Shown here piece after piece: positions 25,579-34,786 of a DNA stretch of 64,000 bases (its first letter is position 1; each line of letters begins with the position of its first letter). Position numbers and translations under genes: made by a program. This stretch comes from Labilibaculum euxinicum. GTDB taxonomy: Bacteria > Bacteroidota > Bacteroidia > Bacteroidales > Marinifilaceae. The notes beneath the pieces are model-generated. The model saw nothing but the letters and a program-made list of their open reading frames with translations, was not told the origin of the DNA and ran no database searches. The DNA is taken from the NCBI RefSeq assembly GCF_009795715.1, contig NZ_WTCR01000001.1, positions 434,001 through 498,000 of the forward strand, in the 5' to 3' direction.

Positions 25579-27027
25579 TTAATGTTTCCAAAAAGAAGGA
25601 GAAAATAATATTAGCACTGTAAATAATTCCAATCGACCAAGCAGCATTAAAAAGGATAAAAACCATTTTGCCAATGCAGGTAAGTGAAAGAAATTTTCCA
25701 TTGGCCCAACCTCACCAAATCCAGGACCAATATTACCAAGCGTTGTTGCTACAGCACTAAATGCTGAATAAATATCAGGAGTCCATAAAGACATTAATAT
25801 TGAGGAGATCATGAAAATGATAATATAAAAAACAAAAAACGCCAGAATGTTGGTAACTGTCTTTTGATCTACGACATGTCCATTGTAACGAATTGGAATT
25901 ACTGCATTTGGATGCACCAAACGTTTTAGTTCGTAAAAACTGTTTTTAAAAAGCAATAAAATCCGCACTACTTTTACTCCTCCTCCTGTTGATCCAGCTG
26001 ACCCTCCAACAAAGAACAATACAAAAACCAACATTCCTAAAAATGGTGTCCAAAGCAAATAATCGGCAGTTGCATAACCTGTTGTGGTTATAATTGAAAC
26101 TACCGTAAACAAACTATCGCGAAATGCACGTTCGAGTCCAAAATTATCTCCTACAACCAAAACAAGTGTAATAATACCAGTAAACAACAGAACTACCAAT
26201 GCGTAAAAACGAAACTCCTCATCCCTAAACACCTTTGTAGCTTTTCCCGTTACCATCGCATAAGCAAGGGTAAAGTTTGTTCCGGCAACAAACATGAAAA
26301 AGATAATAACATATTGCAGATATGGGGATGTAAAAAATCCCGCACTGGCTTGTTTGGTTGAATAACCACCTGTTGCCATAGTTGTTAACGAGTGGTTAAT
26401 TGCATCAAAAAAATTCATTCCTCCAATAAAAAGCAGAATCGTTTCAGCGAAGGTAAACAGAATGTATAATCCCCATAAATTGCGAGCAGTCTCTTTAATT
26501 CTGGGAGTTAATTTATCAGGTGCAGGACCCGGGACTTCTGCGATAAACAATTCTCGTCCTCCTATCCCCAAAGTTGGAAGTATTGCAAGAAACATCACAA
26601 TGATCCCCATTCCACCCATCCATTGAGTAAGTGATCGCCAAAAAAGAATCCCATGAGGCAATTCTTCAATATTATTAAGTATAGAAGAACCAGTAGTTGT
26701 GAAACCAGACATTGTTTCAAAAAAAGCATCTGTAACCGACGGAATAGCACCGCTAAAAAGATATGGCAAACATCCAAATATTGAAAAAACCACCCAAACA
26801 ATGCTTACAATAATATAGCCTTCTCGTTTCCCAAGGTCTTTTCCAACACCTTTTGAAAGCATATAACTCATGCCGCCAACAGTAAAAGTAATCAGACCAG
26901 ACTTCACGAAAGCCATACTATCAGATTCTTGATACAACAGCGAAACCAACAGTGACAGAAACAAGAAGAGGCTTTCCCCAATCAGGAGTTTACCAAGAAT
27001 ATTTAGTATTATTTTGTGCTTTACCAC
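25579..27027 (-). CDS. TrkH-type potassium uptake channel, paralogue 2
   Basis: 482-residue inner-membrane subunit of a Trk/Ktr potassium system, with about ten membrane helices. The four pore loops carry the filter glycines: TTGSSIL, MATGGYST, ITTTGYAT and ATTLGNIGPGFG. It is the same length as, and collinear with, the TrkH at 27085-28533, showing gene duplication. A TATCTTTG promoter box precedes it, so it can be transcribed alone; the TrkA gene lies beyond the other copy. Confidence 0.93.
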   Translation of the reverse strand: MVKHKIILNILGKLLIGESLFLFLSLLVSLLYQESDSMAFVKSGLITFTVGGMSYMLSKGVGKDLGKREGYIIVSIVWVVFSIFGCLPYLFSGAIPSVTDAFFETMSGFTTTGSSILNNIEELPHGILFWRSLTQWMGGMGIIVMFLAILPTLGIGGRELFIAEVPGPAPDKLTPRIKETARNLWGLYILFTFAETILLFIGGMNFFDAINHSLTTMATGGYSTKQASAGFFTSPYLQYVIIFFMFVAGTNFTLAYAMVTGKATKVFRDEEFRFYALVVLLFTGIITLVLVVGDNFGLERAFRDSLFTVVSIITTTGYATADYLLWTPFLGMLVFVLFFVGGSAGSTGGGVKVVRILLLFKNSFYELKRLVHPNAVIPIRYNGHVVDQKTVTNILAFFVFYIIIFMISSILMSLWTPDIYSAFSAVATTLGNIGPGFGEVGPMENFFHLPALAKWFLSFLMLLGRLELFTVLILFSPSFWKH

Positions 27028-27049
27028 TTTGATTGCCTTAATATTTAAC

Positions 27050-27057
27050 CAAAGATA
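27050..27057 (-). promoter_or_regulatory. -7 promoter box before TrkH paralogue 2
   Basis: TATCTTTG on the minus strand, 22 bases before the ATG at 27027. Confidence 0.4.
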
Positions 27058-27084
27058 TAATTCTAAGGCTTTTTTTAATAATAT

Positions 27085-28533
27085 CTATTGATTCTTCCAA
27101 AAAGAAGGAATAAAAATAATTAAAAAGGTGAACAACTCTAATCTACCTAATATCATTAAAAATGAAAGTATCCATTTACCTGCTTCCGGTACTGAAGCAA
27201 AATTATTCATGGGGCCAACAACTCCTAATCCAGGACCAATTCCTCCCATAGTTGTTGCCACTGCACCCATAGCCGAAATTAGATCCAAACCAATTAGTGT
27301 CATCGCAAAACAACCAATAAAAAAAACCATTATGTACAAAATAACAAAAGCCAGAATTTTAGAAATCACATCCTGTCCCACCATTTCTTTATTATAACGA
27401 ACCGGTAATACTGCCGAAGGATGAATCATTCGCTTAAATTCCAGTATACTGTTTTTGAAGAGAAGTAAATGGCGAAGAATTTTAACTCCCCCCGATGTAG
27501 AACCAACACAAGCGCCTGTAAACATCAAGCCAAAAATGAGAAACACCAAATATGGATGCCATTGTGTGTAATCAGCACTTACAAAACCTGTACTTGTAAT
27601 TATTGAAGTAACTTGAAATAAAGCATCACGAAATGATTTCTCGAAGGGCCCGTGATCCAAATAGACCAAGGTCAAAGTAATTATACTTGTTACCAATATA
27701 ATTAAACCGGTATATACTCTAAATTCCTCATTCTTCCAGACCTTTTTCAACCTTCCTTTTATTGCAAAGTAATGAAGGGTAAAATTTACCCCGGCTAAAA
27801 ACATAAATACAATAATCACATACTGGATGTAAGGAGAATAATTAGCAATACTCGAATTTTTAGTAGAAAACCCACCTGAAGCTAATGTTCCGAATGAATG
27901 ACAAACAGCATCAAACAAATCCATTTCTCCAAACACCAAAAATAAGGTTTCGACTGCAACCAAAAGCATATATATACCCCAAAGACGTTGCGCTGTTTCT
28001 TTAATACGCGGGTGTAATTTATCAGTAGTAATACCTGCGGCCTCAGCATTAAACATAGCCATTCCTCCAATTCCAAAAACGGGTAAAACAGCAACAGTCA
28101 ACACCAAAATCCCCATTCCTCCTAATAAATGAGTCAAAGATCTCCAAAATAAGATGCCATGAGGTAAGGCTTCTATATCATTCACAATTGAAGCACCGGT
28201 AGTGGTAAAGCCAGATATGGTTTCAAAAAAAGCATCGGTGAAATTTGGGATATAGCCACCCAAAAGGAAAGGAAATGCTCCAAAGACAGAGAAGACAACC
28301 CAAACCAAGCTTACAACCAAAAATGCTTCCCGTTTACCAATATCTCTGCTGCAACCCCGGGTATATAGATATACAATGCCCCCAAATATAAAGCAAATAC
28401 CCGCCGATTGTACAAAGTATATAAAATCACCCTCTCCATATAAAAGGGCTACTGCGGAACTAATAATCAGGAAAAAGCTTTCCACGATCATTAAAACCGA
28501 CATCACATAAAAAACAAATTTCCAGTTGAGCAT
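27085..28533 (-). CDS. trkH: TrkH-type potassium uptake channel, paralogue 1
   Basis: 482 residues, multi-helix inner-membrane channel. Filter loops: TTGASIV, LASGGFST, ITSTGFVS and ATTMGGIGPGLG. The second and third loops differ from the neighbouring paralogue (LASGGF against MATGGY, STGFVS against TTGYAT). The gene follows trkA after 110 bases that include a terminator, so the two need not be expressed together. Needs a cytosolic TrkA-type gating subunit, the likely one being the product at 28644-29984. Confidence 0.93.
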   Translation of the reverse strand: MLNWKFVFYVMSVLMIVESFFLIISSAVALLYGEGDFIYFVQSAGICFIFGGIVYLYTRGCSRDIGKREAFLVVSLVWVVFSVFGAFPFLLGGYIPNFTDAFFETISGFTTTGASIVNDIEALPHGILFWRSLTHLLGGMGILVLTVAVLPVFGIGGMAMFNAEAAGITTDKLHPRIKETAQRLWGIYMLLVAVETLFLVFGEMDLFDAVCHSFGTLASGGFSTKNSSIANYSPYIQYVIIVFMFLAGVNFTLHYFAIKGRLKKVWKNEEFRVYTGLIILVTSIITLTLVYLDHGPFEKSFRDALFQVTSIITSTGFVSADYTQWHPYLVFLIFGLMFTGACVGSTSGGVKILRHLLLFKNSILEFKRMIHPSAVLPVRYNKEMVGQDVISKILAFVILYIMVFFIGCFAMTLIGLDLISAMGAVATTMGGIGPGLGVVGPMNNFASVPEAGKWILSFLMILGRLELFTFLIIFIPSFWKNQ

Positions 28534-28602
28534 TTCGAACCAGCTTATTTTACAATTTCCAAAAAGGAAAAATATTGTTTAAAATTCGTTCTGTAAAAAG
28601 AT

Positions 28603-28637
28603 AAAAAAGAGCCTGAATTTATTAAATTCGGCTCTTA
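28603..28637 (-). terminator. Terminator of trkA
   Basis: Minus-strand stem AAGAGCCGAATTT/AAATTCAGGCTCTT (one bulge) followed by TTTTTTAT, in the gap between trkA and trkH. Confidence 0.8.
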
Positions 28638-28643
28638 GTACTA

Positions 28644-29984
28644 TTATTTGAAGAACTTCTCAACTTTTTTAATTGCAGACGGAAGAGTAAACACAACAAC
28701 CTTATCATTAGCCTGAATTTGAGTTTCACCTGTTGCAATAATACCTTTATCTTCCCTTATAATTCCACCAATATTGGCATCATCAGGAAAATCCATATCT
28801 TTTAATATACCTCTGGTAATTTTGGAATCGGGCTTAGCCACCAATTCAATAACCTCAGCCTCCGAAACAGTCAGCCATTTACAATGTTGAACATCGGCAT
28901 CCATTGTAAATCGATAGATATAACTGGCAGCCAATAATTTTTTATTAATCATGGTACCAACACCAATATTATCAGCCAAATCGATATAATCAATATTTTC
29001 TACCTCCGCAATGGTTCTCTTCACCCCCATTTTTTTAGCCAACAAACAAGCTAAAATGTTCGTTTCCGAATTTCCTGTAACAGCAACGAAGGCATCCATT
29101 TTGTGAATCCCTTCTTCTTTCAGCAATTCCTTATCACGGCCATCACCGTTAATAACTAATGTATCCTGAAGTAAATCTGCAAGTTTTAAGCTTTTATCTT
29201 TATCAATTTCTATCAATTTAAGATTCATCTTCTTGCCCAGTTCCATCGCTGTTTTCTGACCAATACGACTACCTCCCAAAATCATCGCATTTTTAATTTC
29301 ATATTTCTCTTTTCCGGCAAGACTCATCACCCGCTCCATTGCATCGGGTTTGCTTACCACAAAAACTAAATCGCCGCGGGAAAAACGATTGTGCCCTCTT
29401 GGGATGATCGTTACATCCTCACGTTTTATGGCAACGGCTCTAAAATCCAAATCAGCAGTCATCTCAGCAACTTCAGCCATGGTTTTATCCATAAATACTG
29501 ACTTGCTGCTTATTTTTATTCCATACAAAAGAAGTTTACCTCCTGAAAACTCATACAATTGTCTTGTTCCCGATCTGGATAAATAACTTATTACCTCTTT
29601 TGAAGCCAATCGCTCCGGATAAATCAATTCATCAATTCCCAAACTTTTAAGGTATTCTTTATTTTCAGGAATCAAATATTCTTGATTATCAATACGGGCA
29701 ATTGTTCGAATAGCACCCAACTTTTTAGCAAGAATAGATGACGTTATATTGGTCTCCTCTGATTGAGTTACAGCAATAAAAAGATCTGCTTTTTTGACCC
29801 GAGCTTCTTTAAGATCATTTAGTGATGAACTTGACCCTACAATGGTTAATAAATCCAGATGGGAATCAATCTCCTTTAATTTCTCTTCATCACTATCCAA
29901 TAAGATAATATCATGATCTTCATTACTCAGCATTTTCGCCAAGTGTATTCCTACTGCCCCTGCGCCAGCAATTACAATCTTCAT
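28644..29984 (-). CDS. trkA: Trk potassium uptake regulatory subunit
   Basis: Cytosolic gating subunit that binds NAD(H)/nucleotides and controls TrkH. 446 residues form two tandem RCK units: first Rossmann IVIAGAGAVGIHLAKML (2-18) with LLDSD and a TrkA_C domain around residues 140-215; second Rossmann MILGGSRIGQKTAMEL (about 233-248) with IEIDKDKS and a second TrkA_C to the end. That is the full-length TrkA arrangement. Upstream of both TrkH genes on the same strand. Confidence 0.95.
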   Translation of the reverse strand: MKIVIAGAGAVGIHLAKMLSNEDHDIILLDSDEEKLKEIDSHLDLLTIVGSSSSLNDLKEARVKKADLFIAVTQSEETNITSSILAKKLGAIRTIARIDNQEYLIPENKEYLKSLGIDELIYPERLASKEVISYLSRSGTRQLYEFSGGKLLLYGIKISSKSVFMDKTMAEVAEMTADLDFRAVAIKREDVTIIPRGHNRFSRGDLVFVVSKPDAMERVMSLAGKEKYEIKNAMILGGSRIGQKTAMELGKKMNLKLIEIDKDKSLKLADLLQDTLVINGDGRDKELLKEEGIHKMDAFVAVTGNSETNILACLLAKKMGVKRTIAEVENIDYIDLADNIGVGTMINKKLLAASYIYRFTMDADVQHCKWLTVSEAEVIELVAKPDSKITRGILKDMDFPDDANIGGIIREDKGIIATGETQIQANDKVVVFTLPSAIKKVEKFFK

Positions 29985-30153
29985 AACTTTGTTCCGTTAA
30001 ATAAATGGAATTCGAAGCGGCAAATTAACACATAATCAAGCAAAATCTAAAGCTATTTGTTAAAAATTATTAATTAGCCAAGCTCTCTAAATTACCAAAA
30101 GACTTTATGAAATCAAAGAGGGAATCCGAAAGCTTTTCTTTCAATGATGAAAG

Positions 30154-32229
30154 TTAATTCACAGTTGACAAAACACAAAAATAAGCTCCATTATTCTGTA
30201 CATCAAAAAGATTCGTTTCTCCCTCGTTTTCCTTTGAAAGATATTTTTTACGGTCTCCGCTATAAATTGAAGCATCAAGTATCATTTTACAATTTGGAAA
30301 TTCTTTTGTTATCATTTTTTTAGATTGCAAACCTCCCAAACGCAAAATAATATAGTCTGGCTGAATTAATTTTAATATTTTCTCCAAATTATTATCCCTT
30401 TTTCCGATTATGGCAACAACATCTTTACCCACCAACTTAATATCGATAGGTCTTAATGTATCAAAGCTTATTTTATTAATATTTTCCTTCAGAACAAAAG
30501 GTTGAATTATTCTATCACTTATTTCTGATGACATTTTCCCATCAACCAAGAACAATCCTTTGCTTCCCTCAACAAAACCAATAACACTATGCCCTTTGGA
30601 ATTAAAAACCAGCATTTCATTTTTAGGAATCTGAAAAATTCGAATTGTAATTGGTAATTGAATGCCAATTAAAATAACTACAAATGCATAAACAGCTTTT
30701 TTTCGTTTAAATGACAAAAGCGCAATCAATGAAAAGAGAAGAAAATAAGTAAACAACAATTGATATTGGCTTAAGGATAATTCTCTAATAACCGAACCTG
30801 GCAGAGCTTGAATTTTTACAATCAGAAAATTCATTCCTTCAACAAGATTTCGCAATATCCACCCTAAACCTTCGGAAAGAATTCCAATTGGAGACAGAAT
30901 AAGCAATAATGCAGAGAGATAAATAAGTATCCCTGCCATAGTTATTACGACATATCCGGAAAGTAAAAAGTAAGATGGAAACTGATGGAAGTAATAAACA
31001 GCCAAGGGGAATGTTCCAATTTGTGCAGCCAATGAAACCGTCGTGAGTTGCCACAACTTTTTCAAAATTGGATTTCCTATATAAAGAAGTTTATCGAACT
31101 GAGGTTGAAAAAACACAATACTTACAACTGCCAGATACGAGAACTGAAAACCCACTGTAAACAGTAAAAAAGGATCAATTAATAACAGAAAAAATGCCGA
31201 TATAGCTAAGGAATTATAAATACTTCCGTCTCTTTTAAGTGCTTTTCCAATCACAATAAAACTAAACATGGTTGCTGATCTCATCACCGATGGGGACATT
31301 CCAGTTAAAAGTGCATAAGTCCAGAGCGTTAGTAAAAGAAGAATACCCTGCAAATAACGTCCGTATTTGAAACGAGCTAAAAACCGAATCAAATAATTCA
31401 TAATCATATAAATAATCCCAACATGTAAGCCGGAAACCGCCAGAACATGCATTGCGCCGGCATCACCCCAAGTTCTTTTAATTTCCGGATCCATTCCGGT
31501 TTTGTATCCTAATGTAAGGGCTGCCAGAATGTCAAAACTCTCATTTTGCATTCCATTTCTTCGGTAAATCGATAATAAATGATCCCTCCATTTTGAAGCC
31601 ATCACTTTAATTGAAAAATCAGAAGCATTTCCTATCTGTTTCCATGATAAAGAGTCGGCGTAGGCAGAATACAAAATGTGTTGAGTTTTAAGATAAGATG
31701 CATAATCAAATTCATGCGGATTACCAGCGTTTTTTACTCTTTGAAGTTCAGTTTTTAGTACAAGCAGATCACCTATTCCAAGTTCCCTGGCCTTCGTGTC
31801 CTTTTGAAGGTAAATCATTGTTTTACCCAACACATTTTGCCACTTATCTGAAACTTTAATACTCTGAACATCCAATACAAAAGCAAAGCTCCTGCCCTTC
31901 TCTGCAGGTGTATCCAGCACCCTACCCTTTAAAATAATTTTAGATTTTGAAATGGGCAGATACATTTGGGACTGAATGTCATTGTAACGGATATTTCCAA
32001 ATCCAAAACACAGAATAAATATAAAAAGCCCAAATAAACTGCGTAATGAATATGATTTACGGAGTTTCTCACTTAATGCAAAAAGAACAACTCCCAAAAG
32101 ACCAAACAGAACCAAAATCCAATTTAAAATTTGAGGGATACTAACAATATCAGACAAAATAACTCCACACACCAATGGAAGTAAAAGCCGAAGAAAAGGA
32201 TTTTGACGGAGCAACTCTCTAAAAGTCAT
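30154..32229 (-). CDS. ComEC/Rec2-type DNA-uptake channel protein
   Basis: 691-residue polytopic inner-membrane protein. It has the N-terminal DUF4131-like part (FGNIRYNDIQ...RVLDTPAEKGRSFAFVLDVQ) and the Competence domain with HVLAVSGLHVGIIYMI (about 248-263) and TGMSPSVMRSATMF. ComEC carries single-stranded DNA across the inner membrane during transformation. After about residue 545 the C-terminal part has no HxHxDH, so the metallo-beta-lactamase-like nuclease domain of longer ComEC proteins is absent or too divergent to see; shorter forms are common in this phylum. Confidence 0.85.
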   Translation of the reverse strand: MTFRELLRQNPFLRLLLPLVCGVILSDIVSIPQILNWILVLFGLLGVVLFALSEKLRKSYSLRSLFGLFIFILCFGFGNIRYNDIQSQMYLPISKSKIILKGRVLDTPAEKGRSFAFVLDVQSIKVSDKWQNVLGKTMIYLQKDTKARELGIGDLLVLKTELQRVKNAGNPHEFDYASYLKTQHILYSAYADSLSWKQIGNASDFSIKVMASKWRDHLLSIYRRNGMQNESFDILAALTLGYKTGMDPEIKRTWGDAGAMHVLAVSGLHVGIIYMIMNYLIRFLARFKYGRYLQGILLLLTLWTYALLTGMSPSVMRSATMFSFIVIGKALKRDGSIYNSLAISAFFLLLIDPFLLFTVGFQFSYLAVVSIVFFQPQFDKLLYIGNPILKKLWQLTTVSLAAQIGTFPLAVYYFHQFPSYFLLSGYVVITMAGILIYLSALLLILSPIGILSEGLGWILRNLVEGMNFLIVKIQALPGSVIRELSLSQYQLLFTYFLLFSLIALLSFKRKKAVYAFVVILIGIQLPITIRIFQIPKNEMLVFNSKGHSVIGFVEGSKGLFLVDGKMSSEISDRIIQPFVLKENINKISFDTLRPIDIKLVGKDVVAIIGKRDNNLEKILKLIQPDYIILRLGGLQSKKMITKEFPNCKMILDASIYSGDRKKYLSKENEGETNLFDVQNNGAYFCVLSTVN

Positions 32230-32275
32230 TAATAATTCAATTTATGGTTAATTGAATTTAACACTAATCTTCTTA

Positions 32276-32316
32276 AAAAACAAAAGTCCCTGTTCACTTC
32301 ACAGGAACAAGGACTT
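32276..32316 (-). terminator. Terminator between ComEC and the DUF6588 gene
   Basis: AAGTCCCTGTTC (32284-32295) pairs with GAACAAGGACTT (32304-32315) with one mismatch; on the minus strand TTTTGTTTTTT follows. It lies after the end of the DUF6588 gene and is oriented with it only if read from 32358 leftward. Confidence 0.65.
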
Positions 32317-32357
32317 ATTTATCTAATAAACAGAAAGCTGCAATACATTCAAAAAAA

Positions 32358-33386
32358 TTATCTGAAACTGAATGCAATTCCTGCAGTAACCGTATTGTAT
32401 TCTTGAAGAGTATAATCTCCGAAAATTTTAAAGAAACCCAGATTTAATCGAGTTCCAATGGTTGCTCTTACACCGCTTGCTTTAAAATCAACAGAAACCG
32501 GATCGACTAAAGTACCGGCATCGCCACTAATGTTTGTATTCACATCAGTATATTCTAATTTATATGTTCCCTTAATGTCTGCATCCATTTTTGCTGTATT
32601 GTAACCAACTGCACCATAAAACTCAATCAATTTTAAATTCACCGAAGCAATTGCCTGAATTGTATAGGCATTGGTTGTAAATTCCATCAACTGACCCTTT
32701 CCGTCAAAACCTGAATCTCCTTGAATATCATATTCTGAGGTCAGTTTTGTATAAGCGATCAGTGCGGAAACATCCACCGGAGTTTTATCAATTTTCAAGA
32801 TTTTCGTTAAGCTTTTCTGAATTCCAATACCAAACATTCCAACTTCTAAGTCTGATGATCCGACTTTAGGAAGGTATCTCAATTTTAAATCGGCATCAAT
32901 TCCAGGAATTCCAATACCTACCTGCAATGTAGCCGTTGGAACTGCATTCATGGGTAAATCACTGCCAATACCATCAGGAACACTAAATTCAGCAACATCA
33001 AAACTTCCATCACCTGATTCAATTCTGGCAAGCAAAGTTTCATTATTATTTCCTCCCATTAAAGTTTGAATTTGAGCAGAATTTCCCCCACTTTTTAGAC
33101 TAATATTATTGTAATCACTTGCAACAAATTGAAACACTTCGTCTTTTCCCGGAACCTTTGCCAAATTGGCAACAAAAGTGATATCAAAGCCTAATTTCTT
33201 GTGAGTTCGACCAGTTGAATACCAACCATTATTTAATCCGTACATAAAACCTTTAGCAACCGGATTCACATAATTTTCAGTCAATTTAGATGCGTCTTCT
33301 GTTCCTGCCAATAAGAATTGTTCAATATCCTGGGATTTACCTAAAAATGGAACAAGAAAAATAAGTAGTAGTAATAATTTTTTCAT
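32358..33386 (-). CDS. DUF6588 family outer-membrane-like protein
   Basis: 342 residues. The N-terminus MKKLLLLLIFLVPFLGKSQ is a signal peptide (cleavage near residue 19). It continues DIEQFLLAGTEDASKLTENYVNPVAKGFMYGLNNGWYSTGRTHKKLGFD-type family start (given here as a description of residues 20-68), then alternating hydrophobic beta strands ending with FSFR, the C-terminal Phe/Arg end of an outer-membrane barrel. Function unknown. Single leftward gene. Confidence 0.75.
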   Translation of the reverse strand: MKKLLLLLIFLVPFLGKSQDIEQFLLAGTEDASKLTENYVNPVAKGFMYGLNNGWYSTGRTHKKLGFDITFVANLAKVPGKDEVFQFVASDYNNISLKSGGNSAQIQTLMGGNNNETLLARIESGDGSFDVAEFSVPDGIGSDLPMNAVPTATLQVGIGIPGIDADLKLRYLPKVGSSDLEVGMFGIGIQKSLTKILKIDKTPVDVSALIAYTKLTSEYDIQGDSGFDGKGQLMEFTTNAYTIQAIASVNLKLIEFYGAVGYNTAKMDADIKGTYKLEYTDVNTNISGDAGTLVDPVSVDFKASGVRATIGTRLNLGFFKIFGDYTLQEYNTVTAGIAFSFR

Positions 33387-33530
33387 CCTAAGAGATTTAA
33401 GTTAGTTTATCAGTCAACATCTGCTAATACGGAGGTTTCTAGTATTTGTTTAATTAAATTATAAATATTCTGCAGCACAACACCTATTTTCAGGATTTCC
33501 CTAAAAATATAAACAAACCGTTTCCAAATA

Positions 33531-33560
33531 AAAAAAAACCTACCGAAATGGTAAGGTTTT
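33531..33560 (-). terminator. Terminator of the ruvX-def pair
   Basis: Minus strand AAAACCTTACC/GGTAGGTTTT (one bulge) with TTTTTTT after it, five bases from the def stop. Confidence 0.75.
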
Positions 33561-33564
33561 GAAA

Positions 33565-34119
33565 TTATTTTGCGAGTGTAAATCGATATTTAGCTTTAAA
33601 AATCCCTTTCGATATACCTGTTAACTTTCCTTTTAAGAGCCTCTTTTTTAAAGGTGCACAATGATCTGTAAACAAGATTCCGTCCAAGTGATCGTATTCA
33701 TGTTGAATAACCCGGGCTGCATATCCTGAGTACTCCTCTTCATGAAATTCCCAATTCTCATCGTAATACTCAATTTTAATGGTTTCAGGACGAATAACAT
33801 CCTCATTTATGCCAGGAATACTTAAACATCCTTCAGACATAGACCATTCCTCTCCCGTACGTTCAGTAATTTTCGCATTAATGAACATTTTCTTAAAACC
33901 TTCCAATTCGGGTTCATCTTCGGCAAAAGAAGAACAGTCGAGCACAAACATTCTTATTGACCGCCCAACTTGTGGAGCTGCTAATCCAACTCCATCGGCA
34001 AAATACATGGTTTGCCACATATCATCCATAAATTTCTGCAATTCAGGATAATCCTTATCAATATCTTTAGCGACCTTCCTTAAAACAGGATGACCGTAAA
34101 TGGTAATCGGTAAAATCAT
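33565..34119 (-). CDS. def: Peptide deformylase
   Basis: Removes the formyl group from the N-terminal Met of new proteins. The three metal-site motifs are intact: GVGLAAPQVG (about 43-52), EGCLSIPG (about 95-102) and QHEYDHLDG (about 139-147). 184 residues is normal. It follows ruvX by 37 bases on the same strand and ends at a terminator. Confidence 0.97.
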   Translation of the reverse strand: MILPITIYGHPVLRKVAKDIDKDYPELQKFMDDMWQTMYFADGVGLAAPQVGRSIRMFVLDCSSFAEDEPELEGFKKMFINAKITERTGEEWSMSEGCLSIPGINEDVIRPETIKIEYYDENWEFHEEEYSGYAARVIQHEYDHLDGILFTDHCAPLKKRLLKGKLTGISKGIFKAKYRFTLAK

Positions 34120-34156
34120 TCTTTTCTCTCTCTAATTATCTAAATCCAAATAAATC

Positions 34157-34579
34157 CTAAAACAGATTCCTTTTGGTTTCCATATACGATTGCAATATAA
34201 TAGCAGCACTCACTTTATCAATCATCGCTTTATCTCTTCTTGCCTTTTTTCCTAAACCACCATCAATCATGGTTTGAAAAGCAATTTTAGAGGTAAACCG
34301 TTCATCTACCAATTCGATTGGTATTTCGGGAAACTTCTTTTTCAATTGCCCCAAAAAAGGTTTTAGATATTTTACAGATTCACTATCCTCATTATTCATT
34401 TGCTTTGGATAGCCTACAACAATGCATTCAACCTCTTCTGTCTGAAAATATTTCTCCAAATAAGTCAATACATCTTTTGCTGCAACAGTATCCAAACCGT
34501 TTGCAATAATCTGAAATGGGTCTGTAACAGCCAGCCCAACCCTTTTCCTTCCGTAATCAATCGCTACAATTCGTGCCAA
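34157..34579 (-). CDS. ruvX: YqgF/RuvX putative Holliday junction resolvase
   Basis: 140-residue RNase H-fold protein. Motifs: IVAIDYGRKRVGLAVTD (3-19), ECIVVGYPKQMN and VDERFTSKIA, with the acidic residues of the family (Asp7, Glu and Asp in VDER and the C-terminal RRDKAMIDKVSAAIIL). Roles in pre-16S rRNA processing or recombination are reported for the family. First gene of a ruvX-def transcript. Confidence 0.92.
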   Translation of the reverse strand: MARIVAIDYGRKRVGLAVTDPFQIIANGLDTVAAKDVLTYLEKYFQTEEVECIVVGYPKQMNNEDSESVKYLKPFLGQLKKKFPEIPIELVDERFTSKIAFQTMIDGGLGKKARRDKAMIDKVSAAIILQSYMETKRNLF

Positions 34580-34607
34580 ATTTCTTATTTAAACTAATTT
34601 TGAATTA

Positions 34608-34615
34608 CAAAGATA
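34608..34615 (-). promoter_or_regulatory. -7 promoter box before ruvX
   Basis: TATCTTTG on the minus strand, 28 bases before the ruvX ATG. Confidence 0.4.
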
Positions 34616-34705
34616 TAAGAAACTGATTAAATTTTATCTATTTCTACAAAAATGAAGAGCAGTGAAGCTTATATAGAGAAAAAATCTACCATCCATAGAA
34701 CTAAA

Positions 34706-34740
34706 TAAAAAAAATCAGGACTCATCCTGATTTTATTTTT
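34706..34740 (-). terminator. Terminator after the 35.5-kb beta-barrel gene
   Basis: Perfect AAAATCAGGA/TCCTGATTTT stem (34711-34720 with 34725-34734), loop CTCA, T-rich on both sides, so it could act in both directions. Confidence 0.8.
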
Positions 34741-34786
34741 GAAAGTAAATACAATCTCCGAAACAATTCAAATCCAGAGTACTTTT

